DNA from: Pontibacter akesuensis
Lineage (GTDB): Bacteria > Bacteroidota > Bacteroidia > Cytophagales > Hymenobacteraceae
Direction: 5' to 3'
Assembly (NCBI RefSeq): GCF_001611675.1
Contig: NZ_CP014766.1
Span: 620,001-684,000, forward strand
Length of the DNA: 64,000 nt
A model generated the notes under the pieces. That model saw nothing but the letters and a program-made list of their open reading frames with translations, was not told where the DNA came from and did no database searches. The position numbers were made by a program, and so were the translations under genes. How positions within the stretch are numbered: the first letter of the stretch is position 1; every line of letters begins with the position of its first letter. This document shows, in pieces, positions 25,175-33,797 of this stretch.

Positions 25175-26347
25175 TTACCGTCTGGTATCACCATCCAAAT
25201 CCGTGTGATCTGTCGGTTCAATCTCATTCTCCCGTTGCAGTTGTCGTTCCACGTGCTCACTGTCTTCGCGCAGGGCGGGCTCTTCCATCGGGCTTTCCGA
25301 TGGCCGCTCGTCGCCGAACAGGATGCCCCACTGCTTAAAGCTCTCAGTTCTGTCAAAGATGATTTTGAGTACCGCAATAATCGGCAGCGACAGGAACATA
25401 CCAATAACACCCGCAATCTCGCCGGCTACAATTACCCCCACAATACTTGCCAACGCATTAATTCGTACCTTCGAGCCTACAATGCGCGGCATCAGGATGT
25501 TGTTGTCCAGAAACTGCACAGCCGCTATCACACCCAGCACCGTTACAATAGGCCACAACTCCGACGAGGAGGCAAGCGTGATCAGCACGCCGATGATATT
25601 GCCCAGCAAGGCGCCCACGTATGGGATCAGGTTCAGGAAAGCGAAGATCACCCCGATCAGGATCGCGTGCTTTATGCCAACAATCATGAGGATGCCGCCC
25701 AGCAGAATGGTGATGTACGTGATCTGGATCAGCAGGCCAAACAGGTAACTTTTGATGATGGTTTCCATTTCACGCATGGCGCCCTCCACTTTCTCGTGCT
25801 TGTCGTTGGAAAACCAAAAAAACACGAAGCGCAACAGGAGGTTCTTATAGAACAGCAGCAGAAAAATGTAGATCGGCAGCAAGCCTATGAAAACGAAGAT
25901 TCCCGTGATGGAAAGTGCGGCACCGCTCAGCATGTTCCCGGCATAGCTTAGAATCCGGCTGCTTTGCTCGCTTATAAAGCTTGTCTGCTCCTCTGTGGAG
26001 AGCGGTGAAATATCTTCGACCCAGGCACTCAGCGTGCGGAGGTGGTTTGTTACGTTCTTTTGGATGGTAGGAAAATCAGATGCCAGGCTGCTGATCTGGT
26101 AGGAGAAAAACCAAACAATACCGGCCATCAGCAGGACCAGCACCAGCAGACTGATGCCAATGGAAACTGCTTCGGGAAGATTCTTGCTTCTAAAGAAACG
26201 GTATATCGGCAGCAGCATGATGCTTAAAAAGAAAGCCATCAGCAGCGGGGCCAGAATGCCTTTTCCCAACACAATGAGCCATCCCAGGAAAAAGAGCCCC
26301 ATGACTTCAATCGATCTCCGGACAGTCAGCGGTAAATTATTCGTCAT
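25175..26347 (-). CDS. AI-2E family (PerM/TqsA) membrane transporter
   Basis: The 390-residue protein has the family layout: paired N-terminal helices (IEVMGLFFLGWLIVLGKG, then FLSIMLLPIYRFFR), a soluble stretch, and a C-terminal helical bundle including LNLIPYVGALLGNIIGV and the family motif PRIVGSKVRINALASIVGVI. AI-2E family members include an autoinducer-2 exporter and Na+/H+ antiporters, so the substrate is not predictable from this alone. A charged, acidic tail (about 350-390) is longer than usual. Confidence 0.88.
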   Translation of the reverse strand: MTNNLPLTVRRSIEVMGLFFLGWLIVLGKGILAPLLMAFFLSIMLLPIYRFFRSKNLPEAVSIGISLLVLVLLMAGIVWFFSYQISSLASDFPTIQKNVTNHLRTLSAWVEDISPLSTEEQTSFISEQSSRILSYAGNMLSGAALSITGIFVFIGLLPIYIFLLLFYKNLLLRFVFFWFSNDKHEKVEGAMREMETIIKSYLFGLLIQITYITILLGGILMIVGIKHAILIGVIFAFLNLIPYVGALLGNIIGVLITLASSSELWPIVTVLGVIAAVQFLDNNILMPRIVGSKVRINALASIVGVIVAGEIAGVIGMFLSLPIIAVLKIIFDRTESFKQWGILFGDERPSESPMEEPALREDSEHVERQLQRENEIEPTDHTDLDGDTRR

Positions 26348-26490
26348 ATAATCATTTCATGTTGTTTGATTTGCCTATATACGGTGCAGCAGCAAAATCA
26401 CCTCCTGTCACCTGAAAAAATATGGCGGCACAGGCCGGGGCAATTCAAAACACTTAAGATTGACTACACCTCTTTCAAACAGAAACACGC

Positions 26491-26498
26491 TACCTTTG
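26491..26498 (+). promoter_or_regulatory. -7 promoter box directly at the start of the EamA gene
   Basis: TACCTTTG matches TAnnTTTG exactly and ends four bases before the ATG at 26503. Transcription would then begin at or next to the ATG, that is a leaderless or almost leaderless message. The protein alignment-style start (MSKQVQVHAALFLVALIYG) supports this ATG. Confidence 0.5.
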
Positions 26499-26502
26499 TG
26501 CC

Positions 26503-27405
26503 ATGAGTAAGCAAGTACAGGTGCACGCGGCCCTCTTTCTGGTGGCGTTGATTTATGGCAGCAATTACAGTATAGCTAAAGAGGTGATGCCGTTTTACGT
26601 CGGCCCATTCGGCTTGATTGTGATCCGGGTAGTGTCAGCGGCACTGTTCTTTGGCATATTCGCCCGCTTTGTTTCGAAAGAGAAGATTGTGGGATGGGCA
26701 GACAACCTGCGGGTTATACTTTGCGGCGTAACGGGCGTGGCCGTAAACCAGCTTTGCTTTTTCGGCGGCCTGAACCTGACAGCGCCCATTAATGCGGCCC
26801 TACTGATGGTGATTGTGCCGGTGGTGGTGCTGGTATTCTCGGCCATACTGCTGCGCGAGCGCATCGGCACGCGCAAAGTAACGGGCATTGCTGTGGCCTG
26901 CCTCGGTGCCTTTCTGCTCATTTATACGTCGCGCGGAGAGAGTGCCACCGGCAACCTCTGGGGCGATTTGCTTATTGTGCTCAACGCCACCTCCTTCGGC
27001 TTATACCTGGTGCTGGTAAAACCGCTGATGCAGAAGTATAAAGCCATTACCATTGTGAGCCGCATCTTTACTGTGGGTGCCGTCATCGTCATTCCCTTTG
27101 GGTTCAGCCAATTGCTTACCCCCGACTACACTGCCTTCCCGACCTCTATCTGGGTGGCTATTGTGTTCATGGTGTTTGCCGTGACGATTGTGGCCTACTT
27201 GCTCAACACCTGGGCACTGCGCTACGCCAATCCTTCGTTGGTGGGCGCTTATATTTACCTGCAGCCGGTAATGGCCATACTTATCGCAGTGAGTGTTGGC
27301 AAAGATGAGTTTACGTGGCAGAAAGGGCTGTACGCGTTGCTGATTTTCACGGGGGTGTACCTGGTAAGCCGAACGCGGCAGAAAGCGGCGGCAGCAGTAG
27401 AATAG
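26503..27405 (+). CDS. EamA/DMT family transporter
   Basis: The 300-residue protein contains two EamA repeats of five helices each, giving ten membrane segments (for example FLVALIYGSNYSIAKEVMPF in the first, TSFGLYLVLVKPLM in the second). DMT family members export metabolites such as amino acids; substrate unknown. It is a lone plus-strand gene between two minus-strand blocks. The downstream gap contains a REP-like palindrome and the rhlE terminator. Confidence 0.88.
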   Translation: MSKQVQVHAALFLVALIYGSNYSIAKEVMPFYVGPFGLIVIRVVSAALFFGIFARFVSKEKIVGWADNLRVILCGVTGVAVNQLCFFGGLNLTAPINAALLMVIVPVVVLVFSAILLRERIGTRKVTGIAVACLGAFLLIYTSRGESATGNLWGDLLIVLNATSFGLYLVLVKPLMQKYKAITIVSRIFTVGAVIVIPFGFSQLLTPDYTAFPTSIWVAIVFMVFAVTIVAYLLNTWALRYANPSLVGAYIYLQPVMAILIAVSVGKDEFTWQKGLYALLIFTGVYLVSRTRQKAAAAVE

Positions 27406-27434
27406 TTGCTGTTTTAACTGTAGCTGCGTAGCGC

Positions 27435-27536
27435 CAGACGCTCGCAGGAGCTGCGCACGCTGCGAGCGTCTTACCCGTTTAGCAATGGTGCCTGCCCTAA
27501 AGACCTCACGGTGTCCGAAGGTCCCGCGAGCGTCTG
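27435..27536. repeat. REP-like palindromic element, copy 1
   Basis: GACGCTCGCAG (27437-27447) pairs perfectly with CTGCGAGCGTC (27460-27470) across a 12-nt loop. The same end sequence CAGACGCTCGC returns inverted at 27526-27536, and GACCT/AGGTC forms a further small stem between. A 32-base segment (27435-27466) is repeated exactly at 36946-36977. Confidence 0.75.
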
Positions 27537-27603
27537 CCGGATCAGCTGCTCTAACCTTCATCCTGTGAATCATTTGAAATCCAGCAAATCCTGATTCAGA
27601 CAA

Positions 27604-27641
27604 ACAAAAAAAGTCCTGCCGGTTTAGCACCGGCAGGACTT
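27604..27641 (-). terminator. Intrinsic terminator downstream of the RhlE-type helicase gene
   Basis: AAGTCCTGCCGGT (27611-27623) pairs with ACCGGCAGGACTT (27629-27641), 5-nt loop. On the minus strand a run of seven T follows (complement of 27604-27612), so it ends the helicase transcript. Confidence 0.9.
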
Positions 27642-27663
27642 CTTATTTATACTTAGGGTAGGG

Positions 27664-29010
27664 CTAGGCGTTTGACTTGGCAAAACGATTGCGGTTCTCG
27701 CTGCGTGGCGCACCGCTTCGGTTGTCCTGGCTGCTGCCGCCTCCGTTACGTGGGCCACCAGCTGGTCTGCTGCTGCCTCCGCCACTGGAAGGACGTCTTC
27801 CGCCGCCGCCTCTTTTCTGCTGCTTCTGCTGCTTTATCGTGCTGGCTGCTTCGGCAAAATCCTTCGCTGTTAGCGGGAACGGATGGTTGTCGATAACCGG
27901 AACAGACTTAGAGATCAGCTTTTGAATGCTGGCCAAGTATGGCGTCTCCTCTGCATCGCAGAAAGAAAGCGCAACACCACTGGCACCGGCTCTACCCGTA
28001 CGACCAATGCGGTGCACGTAGGTTTCCGGCTCGTTCGGCAACTCAAAGTTAATCACGTGCGATAGTTCATCCACGTCAATTCCGCGTGCGGCAATATCCG
28101 TGGCAACCAATACACGTGTCTGGCTTTTCTTGAAGTTATCCAAGGCACGCACACGCGCATTCTGCGACTTGTTACCGTGAATAGCCTCTGCCTGCACACC
28201 TGCTTTGCTGATATCGCGGGCTACTCTGTCGGCGCCATGCTTGGTGCGGGTAAATACCAGCGCACGGTCAATAGAGCCGTCTTTCAGCAAGTGAAGCAAC
28301 AGGTTTTTCTTGTCGTTCTTCTTCACGTAGTACACCGCCTGCTTGATGGTGTTCACCGTAGACGAAATCGGCGTTACCTCCACCTGCGAAGGATTCACCA
28401 GGATAGTGTTCGCCAACTTGATGATTTCCGGGGCCATGGTAGCCGAGAAGAACAGCGACTGCTTTTTCTCTGGCAACACCTTCAGCACTTTGCGTACATC
28501 GTTCACAAAACCCATGTCCAGCATGCGGTCCGCCTCATCCAGCACAAACATTTCAATGCTGTTCAGGTGCACGTACTTCTGCGCCATCAGGTCGAGCAAA
28601 CGTCCTGGTGTAGCCACCAGAATATCGATGCCTGCCTTCAGTGCCGTTGTTTGCGGGTGCTGCGATACGCCTCCGAAAACAACAGTGCTTTTCAGGCCTG
28701 TGTGCTTTCCGTAAGAAGTAAGGCTCTCGCCAATCTGCAAGGCCAGCTCACGCGTCGGCGTCAGGATCAGGGCTTTTATCTTGCGGGGGCCTCTCTGGTC
28801 GCTGTTCTGCTGCTGCTCGTGCAGCAATTGCAGAATCGGAATAGAAAAAGCCGCCGTTTTGCCTGTACCCGTCTGAGCACAACCTAACAGGTCTTTCTTC
28901 TGAAGTATAAGCGGAATGGACTTTTGCTGGATTGGTGTTGGGTTGGTGTATCCTTCTGTTTTAAGAGCTTTTAGGATTGGCTCAATCAAATTAAGATCTT
29001 CGAATGTCAT
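27664..29010 (-). CDS. rhlE: DEAD-box RNA helicase, RhlE type
   Basis: The 448-residue ATP-dependent RNA helicase has every DEAD-box motif: Q motif ([13 protein letters not shown]), motif I AQTGTGKT, Ia PTRELALQI, motif [13 protein letters not shown], motif III SAT, motif [12 protein letters not shown] and motif [23 protein letters not shown] and [11 protein letters not shown] point to the RhlE subfamily. The C-terminal 60 residues are a basic Gly/Arg/Ser-rich tail ([15 protein letters not shown]...), which probably binds RNA and is more variable. A promoter 190 bases upstream implies a long leader, common for cold-inducible helicase genes. Confidence 0.92.
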   Translation of the reverse strand: MTFEDLNLIEPILKALKTEGYTNPTPIQQKSIPLILQKKDLLGCAQTGTGKTAAFSIPILQLLHEQQQNSDQRGPRKIKALILTPTRELALQIGESLTSYGKHTGLKSTVVFGGVSQHPQTTALKAGIDILVATPGRLLDLMAQKYVHLNSIEMFVLDEADRMLDMGFVNDVRKVLKVLPEKKQSLFFSATMAPEIIKLANTILVNPSQVEVTPISSTVNTIKQAVYYVKKNDKKNLLLHLLKDGSIDRALVFTRTKHGADRVARDISKAGVQAEAIHGNKSQNARVRALDNFKKSQTRVLVATDIAARGIDVDELSHVINFELPNEPETYVHRIGRTGRAGASGVALSFCDAEETPYLASIQKLISKSVPVIDNHPFPLTAKDFAEAASTIKQQKQQKRGGGGRRPSSGGGSSRPAGGPRNGGGSSQDNRSGAPRSENRNRFAKSNA

Positions 29011-29202
29011 TCAATGGTTTTTCAAATAAAAACCGCGCAACACCTTGTGCGTTGCTTCTGCGGTAAGGTGGCCGGAATCTGATATGTTGATGTCTTTAGT
29101 GGAGAATCCTACCGACATCCTGGGCCATTCCCGACCTGTATTATTGCTATCAACCTAAATAAGGCAAGTATAGTTCTTTAGTGTTGATAAGAATGCAAGT
29201 TG

Positions 29203-29210
29203 CAAAGATA
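29203..29210 (-). promoter_or_regulatory. -7 promoter box for the helicase gene, with long leader
   Basis: TATCTTTG on the minus strand matches TAnnTTTG. It lies about 190 bases upstream of the rhlE ATG, so the transcript would have a leader of about 185 nt with a stem GCAAC/GTTGC at 29037-29055. Nothing else is seen in this gap. Confidence 0.4.
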
Positions 29211-29251
29211 GCGTTATTCTATGTTGCATCCTAACCGGTCGAATTTAAGCC

Positions 29252-30064
29252 TTAGCCTACCCGGAGCGAGCTCATGGAAATAGCGCCCAGCTGCAATTTG
29301 TCGTTGTAAAACTGCACCGGCTCCTGCTCCTGGCGCAAGCCCAGAGTATACAGCAGCGGGAGGTAATGCTCCGGCGTTGGAATGGCCATGGAGGCCGATT
29401 TGGCCAACTGCTCATATTTGATGAGCGGCTCCGCATCACCTGTTATAATCTGCTGCTTTACCCGGTTGTTCACCTCCTCGGCCCAATCGAAAGCCACGTC
29501 CGGGTTCTGCCAGTTGAGCAGGCGCAGGTTGTGCACTATGTTGCCGCTGCCTACCACCAGCACCCCTTTCTGCCGCAGCTTGCCCAGCTCCTGTGCCAGC
29601 TCATAATGCCACTGGGGCGGTTTGGTATAGTCGAGGCTAAGTTGCAGCACCGGCACATCGGCGGCAGGGTAAATGTGCTTCAGGATGCTCCAGGTGCCGT
29701 GGTCCAGTCCCCACTCGTGGTCGAGGTGCAGTTCGGCTTTCTTTACCAGCTGCCGCACCTCGGCGGCAAACGCAGGACTGCCCGGGGCATTGTACTGCAC
29801 GTCAAAAAGCGCCTGCGGAAAGCCGTAGAAGTCGTGAATGGTGCGCGGCTGCTCCATGGCGGTTACAGCAGTCCCTTTCGTTTGCCAATGTGCCGACACT
29901 ACAAGTATAGCCTTCGGTTTCGGAACACCGTCTGCCATACTTGCCCACCCACGGGTAAACTCGTTTTCCTCCACCGCATTCATCGGGCTGCCGTGGCCTA
30001 CAAAGAGCACAGGCATGCGGTACTCCTGCTTGGGTAGCTGGTTTAGGCTTTTTAACAAATCCAT
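29252..30064 (-). CDS. ygiD: 4,5-DOPA-extradiol-dioxygenase-like protein (class III extradiol dioxygenase)
   Basis: The 270-residue protein belongs to the LigB-like class III ring-cleaving dioxygenases. The metal ligands are visible as His in LFVGHGSPMNA (about 24) and His in VVSAHWQTKG (about 62), with a further His in GLDHGTWSIL. E. coli YgiD and plant DODA cleave L-DOPA in this way; the natural bacterial substrate is uncertain. It begins two bases after the YpdA stop codon, so the two genes form an operon. Confidence 0.85.
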   Translation of the reverse strand: MDLLKSLNQLPKQEYRMPVLFVGHGSPMNAVEENEFTRGWASMADGVPKPKAILVVSAHWQTKGTAVTAMEQPRTIHDFYGFPQALFDVQYNAPGSPAFAAEVRQLVKKAELHLDHEWGLDHGTWSILKHIYPAADVPVLQLSLDYTKPPQWHYELAQELGKLRQKGVLVVGSGNIVHNLRLLNWQNPDVAFDWAEEVNNRVKQQIITGDAEPLIKYEQLAKSASMAIPTPEHYLPLLYTLGLRQEQEPVQFYNDKLQLGAISMSSLRVG

Positions 30065-30066
30065 AT

Positions 30067-31083
30067 TTATACTTGCGCCACTTTTTCTTCCTGCACAATA
30101 TGCTGCACTATTTTCACGGCGTGCTCCCGTGAGTTCTCAATAAACCACACATGCGTGTCCATCCCGCCGCAAATTACGCCGGCCAAATACACGTTGGGTA
30201 GGTTTGTCTCCATCGTTTCGGGGTGGTACTGCGGGTGCCGCTTATCGTCTTCTGTAAGCTTGATGCCTATTCTCTCCAGAAAACTGAAGTCGGGCTGGTA
30301 ACCGGTCATGGCAATAACAAAATCATTCTCCAGGGTGAGCTTGCCCTCCGGCGTCTGAATATCAACCTCCCGCTCCCGCACCTCTGTCAGGCTTGCGTTG
30401 AAGTATGTCTTTATCTCCCCGGCCTTGATGCGGTTTTCCAGATCCGGCTTGGTCCAGTACTTTATACTTCCCAGTTCTGGCTGGCGAATCACCATGGTTA
30501 CGTCGGCTCCCTTGCGCCATGTTTCCAAGGCTGCGTCGGCGGCTGAGTTGTTGGCGCCGACTACCACTACTTTCTGGCGGTAATAGTAATGCGGGTCGAA
30601 GTAGTAGTGGCGTACCTTCGGCTGGTTCTCGCCGGGCACGTGCAGCAGGTTCGGAATGCCGTAAAACCCGACAGCCACCACCACATGGCGGGCCACATAG
30701 CTGCCTTTGTTCGTGCTGATGTGGTACTGCTCTCCTATCGGCTCCAGGTGCTGCACCTCCTCAAACAGGTTAATGTTCAACTCAAACTTATCGGCCACGC
30801 GACGGTAATACTCCATGGCTTCGGCACGGGTAGGTTTAGCGTGAATAGAGGGGAACGGAATGCCGCCGATCTCCAACCTGTCTGCGGTGGAGAAGAACGT
30901 CATGTTTAGGGGATAGTTGTAAATGGAGTTCACGAGGCAGCCTTTCTCCACGATGAGGTAGCTTAGCCCCGCTTTCCGGGCCTCCAGCCCTGCCGCCAGC
31001 CCAATGGGGCCGGCACCAATAATGAGTATGTCGTATGTTGTATCCAAGTGTATTCTTTTGTCGGTTCGCGTATTTAAGCGCAC
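30067..31083 (-). CDS. ypdA: YpdA family bacillithiol disulfide reductase
   Basis: The flavoprotein resembles YpdA, the NADPH-dependent reductase of oxidised bacillithiol. An FAD dinucleotide-binding loop IIGAGPIGLAAGLEA is near the N-terminus and a second, NADPH-binding loop VVVVGANNSAADAALE is at about 175-190; there is no CxxC active site, as expected for this family. The C-terminus has GVICGGMDTHVWFIENSREH. The longest frame starts at GTG 31083, but a TTG at 31047 would give the family-like beginning MDTTYDILIIGAG and is the more probable start. Presence suggests bacillithiol use in this organism. Confidence 0.85.
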   Translation of the reverse strand: MRLNTRTDKRIHLDTTYDILIIGAGPIGLAAGLEARKAGLSYLIVEKGCLVNSIYNYPLNMTFFSTADRLEIGGIPFPSIHAKPTRAEAMEYYRRVADKFELNINLFEEVQHLEPIGEQYHISTNKGSYVARHVVVAVGFYGIPNLLHVPGENQPKVRHYYFDPHYYYRQKVVVVGANNSAADAALETWRKGADVTMVIRQPELGSIKYWTKPDLENRIKAGEIKTYFNASLTEVREREVDIQTPEGKLTLENDFVIAMTGYQPDFSFLERIGIKLTEDDKRHPQYHPETMETNLPNVYLAGVICGGMDTHVWFIENSREHAVKIVQHIVQEEKVAQV

Positions 31084-31134
31084 CTGTTATAACACCAAGT
31101 AGGACAACAAAGTTTTGCGGGTGCGCCTGCGCGG

Positions 31135-31656
31135 CTACAGCTCCATTTTCATGACGTACATGCCGCGGTATTCCGGCTTCATCTGCTCAAAGTCGAGGCG
31201 ATGGGTGCCGCACTTCTCAAAGCCGTTCTTCTCATAAAAATCCACGGAGCGGCTGCTGTCCATCGCTTTCAGCCAGATCACTTTCTTGCCGTGTTCTGCC
31301 GCGATGGCTTTGGTTAATTTCACCGCTTCGGCGCCAATGCCCTTTCCTGATGCTGCTTTTGTGAGGTAGATGCGTTCGAGTTCCAGCGCCTCGGCTGCCG
31401 GATACTCGGCAAACGCCTTGTGCAGGTTCAGCTTCAGGAAGCCCACCAGCTCCTCTTCCGCGTGAATTAGGTAGAAAGCCGCGTTCGGGTCAGCGAGCTC
31501 TGCTTTCAGGGCTTCATCTTTAAAACTGCGGTCAATGTACCACATGCCGCCGTCGTACCACAAGTATAGATAGTGGTCGCCGTAGGAATTGATGGCAATG
31601 TCCTGCAGCGTGTGGAGGTCTGCGGGGGTACAGGGGGTGAATTGTGCGTGAGGCAT
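31135..31656 (-). CDS. GNAT family N-acetyltransferase
   Basis: The 173-residue protein has the GNAT fold, with acetyl-CoA-binding motif A as IYLTKAASGKGIGAEAVK (about 108-125, the GKGIG pyrophosphate loop) and the C-terminal VDFYEKNGFEKCGTHRLDF. The substrate is unknown. It stands alone, 50 bases upstream of the ypdA stretch on the same strand. Confidence 0.85.
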   Translation of the reverse strand: MPHAQFTPCTPADLHTLQDIAINSYGDHYLYLWYDGGMWYIDRSFKDEALKAELADPNAAFYLIHAEEELVGFLKLNLHKAFAEYPAAEALELERIYLTKAASGKGIGAEAVKLTKAIAAEHGKKVIWLKAMDSSRSVDFYEKNGFEKCGTHRLDFEQMKPEYRGMYVMKMEL

Positions 31657-31795
31657 TGAAACCTGTTAGGAGTTTGTGAAGACCAAAGCCTATATAAGCG
31701 GCAAATCCGCCATTTGTTTTGGCTCTTATAAAACCTTTACATATAGGTGGGACTTATGCCTGGAGGCAGTCCCATATCCCGTTGTCAGCAGGAAG

Positions 31796-32164
31796 CTACA
31801 CCAGTTCCGGGTCCTGCAGAATTTCCTGTAGTAGTTCTTCCTCCACAGGCTTTACCAAAAACTGCACCACGTTCTGAAATTCCTTAGACCGCTGTCTGTC
31901 CAGTTCACTTGTAGAGGACGTGAGGATGTATACCTTCTGCTGCATGTTACGCTCCTGCATCCGCTCCAGAAAGCTCCAGCCATCCATTATCGGCATGTTC
32001 AGATCCAGGAACACCACATCGGGGCTGAGCTCGTCCAGCGACTCAAAAGCCTGCTGCGGGTCCGTGAAATCGTGCACGGTAAAAGCAGGGTTTACATTTT
32101 TGATAGAAGTGACCATAATGAAGTTAAATATCTCCATGTCATCCACTAAAACAATCTTTTTCAT
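31796..32164 (-). CDS. Stand-alone CheY-like response regulator
   Basis: The 122-residue single-domain receiver has Asp8-Asp9 (acidic pocket), phospho-acceptor Asp54 in VVFLDLNMP, Thr82 in ILTSS and Lys105 in LVKPV, so all switch residues are present. It has no output domain. The gene begins 10 bases after the kinase-like gene at 32175, which suggests the two proteins work as a pair. Confidence 0.92.
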   Translation of the reverse strand: MKKIVLVDDMEIFNFIMVTSIKNVNPAFTVHDFTDPQQAFESLDELSPDVVFLDLNMPIMDGWSFLERMQERNMQQKVYILTSSTSELDRQRSKEFQNVVQFLVKPVEEELLQEILQDPELV

Positions 32165-32174
32165 CTGTCTCTTC

Positions 32175-33047
32175 CTATACTTGTAGTTCTGTTACCTGTA
32201 GTTTAATCAAATCTGAGGTAGACTTTTCAATTACCTCCTTCAGCGCTCCATCCAGGTCCTGTGCCGACGACCGGAGCCTTGGCATGATATCGGCTGTGAC
32301 CTGCTCCGCCGACCAGGGCCGCATGTCCAGCAGGTTTATCAGGCCCAGCACACGCGACAGCGGCTCCCGCACCTTGTGGGCGTTCAGCACCGATATCTCC
32401 AGCAAGCGCTCATTTTTGGAAGCGATCTCTTTGGTGCGCTCCACAATCACCCCCTTCTGGTATTCCATAATGGAGGAGATCACACTGTTCTGTTCGTTAA
32501 TGGTGGTCAGCGCCTGCTCCAGCCTGCTGTTGTTGCTGTCAAGCTCCTGCAGTAGGCACAGCTCAAATAGCTTAGCCTCCAGGTTTTCGGCCACCAGTTT
32601 CAGAAACGTAATATCTTTCCGGGTGAAGGCCCTGTTGCCGGCCGAAAGCACCGATACCGTAATGTGCCGGTCCGCGTCGATCTGAATCACCCATCCCCAC
32701 AACTCTGCCTGCTCCTCTGCAGACAGCCTGTAACTCTCCGGTAAGTCCAGCTCCGTTATACTTGTCCAATGCCTGGGTACCCGCTGCTCCAGCAGTTCCT
32801 CCTCATAAGGAAGGTACGCCGGCACGTTGGCAATTTCAATGTTTGCCCCTCCGGCCGATACCTGCAGGTGAAGGAAAGTGTTGCCCCGTTGGTAACTTGC
32901 CCGGAAGGTATGAAAGTTGAAAAGGTACTTCAGGTTTATCCGGAAACAAGCGGTTACAGCCTGTAAGTCGCGGCAGCGGATCAGATTGTTAGAGAAGCGT
33001 GAAAATGCCTCGTAGGTGATCCTAAAAACCTGATTATCAACAGTCAT
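32175..33047 (-). CDS. GAF-HisKA protein lacking a kinase ATPase domain
   Basis: The 290-residue protein shows an N-terminal GAF-like sensor region (about 10-160), a coiled-coil connector (160-215) and a HisKA-like dimerisation region (about 212-278) whose H-box contains His224 in LNAHKVREPLSRVLGLI. The frame ends soon after this region and no HATPase (N, G1, G2 boxes) is present, nor is there one in the next frame. It could serve as a histidine phosphotransfer or dimerising partner, or signal through the neighbouring receiver protein. It is in an operon with the response regulator (32164) and the AhpD-like gene (33062). Confidence 0.8.
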   Translation of the reverse strand: MTVDNQVFRITYEAFSRFSNNLIRCRDLQAVTACFRINLKYLFNFHTFRASYQRGNTFLHLQVSAGGANIEIANVPAYLPYEEELLEQRVPRHWTSITELDLPESYRLSAEEQAELWGWVIQIDADRHITVSVLSAGNRAFTRKDITFLKLVAENLEAKLFELCLLQELDSNNSRLEQALTTINEQNSVISSIMEYQKGVIVERTKEIASKNERLLEISVLNAHKVREPLSRVLGLINLLDMRPWSAEQVTADIMPRLRSSAQDLDGALKEVIEKSTSDLIKLQVTELQV

Positions 33048-33061
33048 GGCCGCCGTACCGC

Positions 33062-33649
33062 TTAAAATTCCGCCTCTGCCAGCTCGTTGTCCAGTTTGAT
33101 GCCGGACACGGTGGCGATGGTATTGAGCATGTTCACCAGGTCGGCCTGCGCCATCAGTTCCTGCACTTCCTCATCTGTGAAGCCTTCTTTTCTCAGGTCC
33201 TCGAAATCCTCATCTGTCAGGCTCTCGGTGTGCAGCGCTGCCTTTGTAACCAGGCGAATAGCGGTTTTGTAGCTGCTTGGCAAAAGCGACGACTCCAGCT
33301 CAGTGGCTCTGTAGTTCTCTTCCGTGCTGATGAGCTGGCTCATGCTGTCGGCGAAAATACCGTGTGCCTTGGCGCAGTAGTCGCAGCCGCGCAGGTTGGA
33401 TACATTGTAAATAATCAGTTGCTTCAGCACGTTCGGCACCTGTCCGTCAATAAGGGTGGCCTTCAGCTTTGCCCAGTTTCCACGCAACAAGGTGGCGTTC
33501 TGGCCCTGGCATTTAAACCAGTTCAGCACAAACGGCAGTTGCAGCGTCTTCATGGCGTCATCGTATATAGCCTTTACTTCAGGGCTCGCCTCTTGGTACT
33601 CTACTAGGCGATAGCGGCTCTGCGTTGGAACAGTAATCGTAGAAATCAT
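33062..33649 (-). CDS. Carboxymuconolactone decarboxylase / AhpD-like peroxidase-related protein
   Basis: The 195-residue all-helical protein has the AhpD-type redox motif Cys89-x-x-Cys92-AKAH96 (RGCDYCAKAH), used for alkylhydroperoxidase activity. The family fold is an alpha-helical trimer or hexamer. The gene is the first of an operon with the GAF-HisKA and receiver genes, 14 bases upstream of the former. This suggests a redox-linked signalling unit, but this is an inference from order only. Confidence 0.85.
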   Translation of the reverse strand: MISTITVPTQSRYRLVEYQEASPEVKAIYDDAMKTLQLPFVLNWFKCQGQNATLLRGNWAKLKATLIDGQVPNVLKQLIIYNVSNLRGCDYCAKAHGIFADSMSQLISTEENYRATELESSLLPSSYKTAIRLVTKAALHTESLTDEDFEDLRKEGFTDEEVQELMAQADLVNMLNTIATVSGIKLDNELAEAEF

Positions 33650-33737
33650 TATATATAAATTTGAAGATATAAAATTAAAAATAATTCCGACGTGTGCTGT
33701 GTTATCCTCGAAATATTTTATTCATCTTCAATTCCCT

Positions 33738-33783
33738 AAAAGCAAAAGCGGCAGGAGGATCTCCCCCTGCCGCTTTTGCTTTT
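33738..33783 (-). terminator. Strong terminator after the desaturase gene
   Basis: An 18-bp perfect stem (33738-33755 with 33766-33783) and a 10-nt loop, with A-rich and T-rich ends, so it can also act in the other direction. Confidence 0.9.
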
Positions 33784-33797
33784 ACTATATTTCTCTT

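Noticed and set aside
25097-25951. Plus-strand open frame of 284 codons
   Set aside because: It is the antisense shadow of the AI-2E family gene, with Gln/His-rich low-quality protein sequence.
28177-28887. Plus-strand open frame of 236 codons
   Set aside because: Antisense shadow of the RhlE-type helicase, whose DEAD-box motifs are all on the minus strand.
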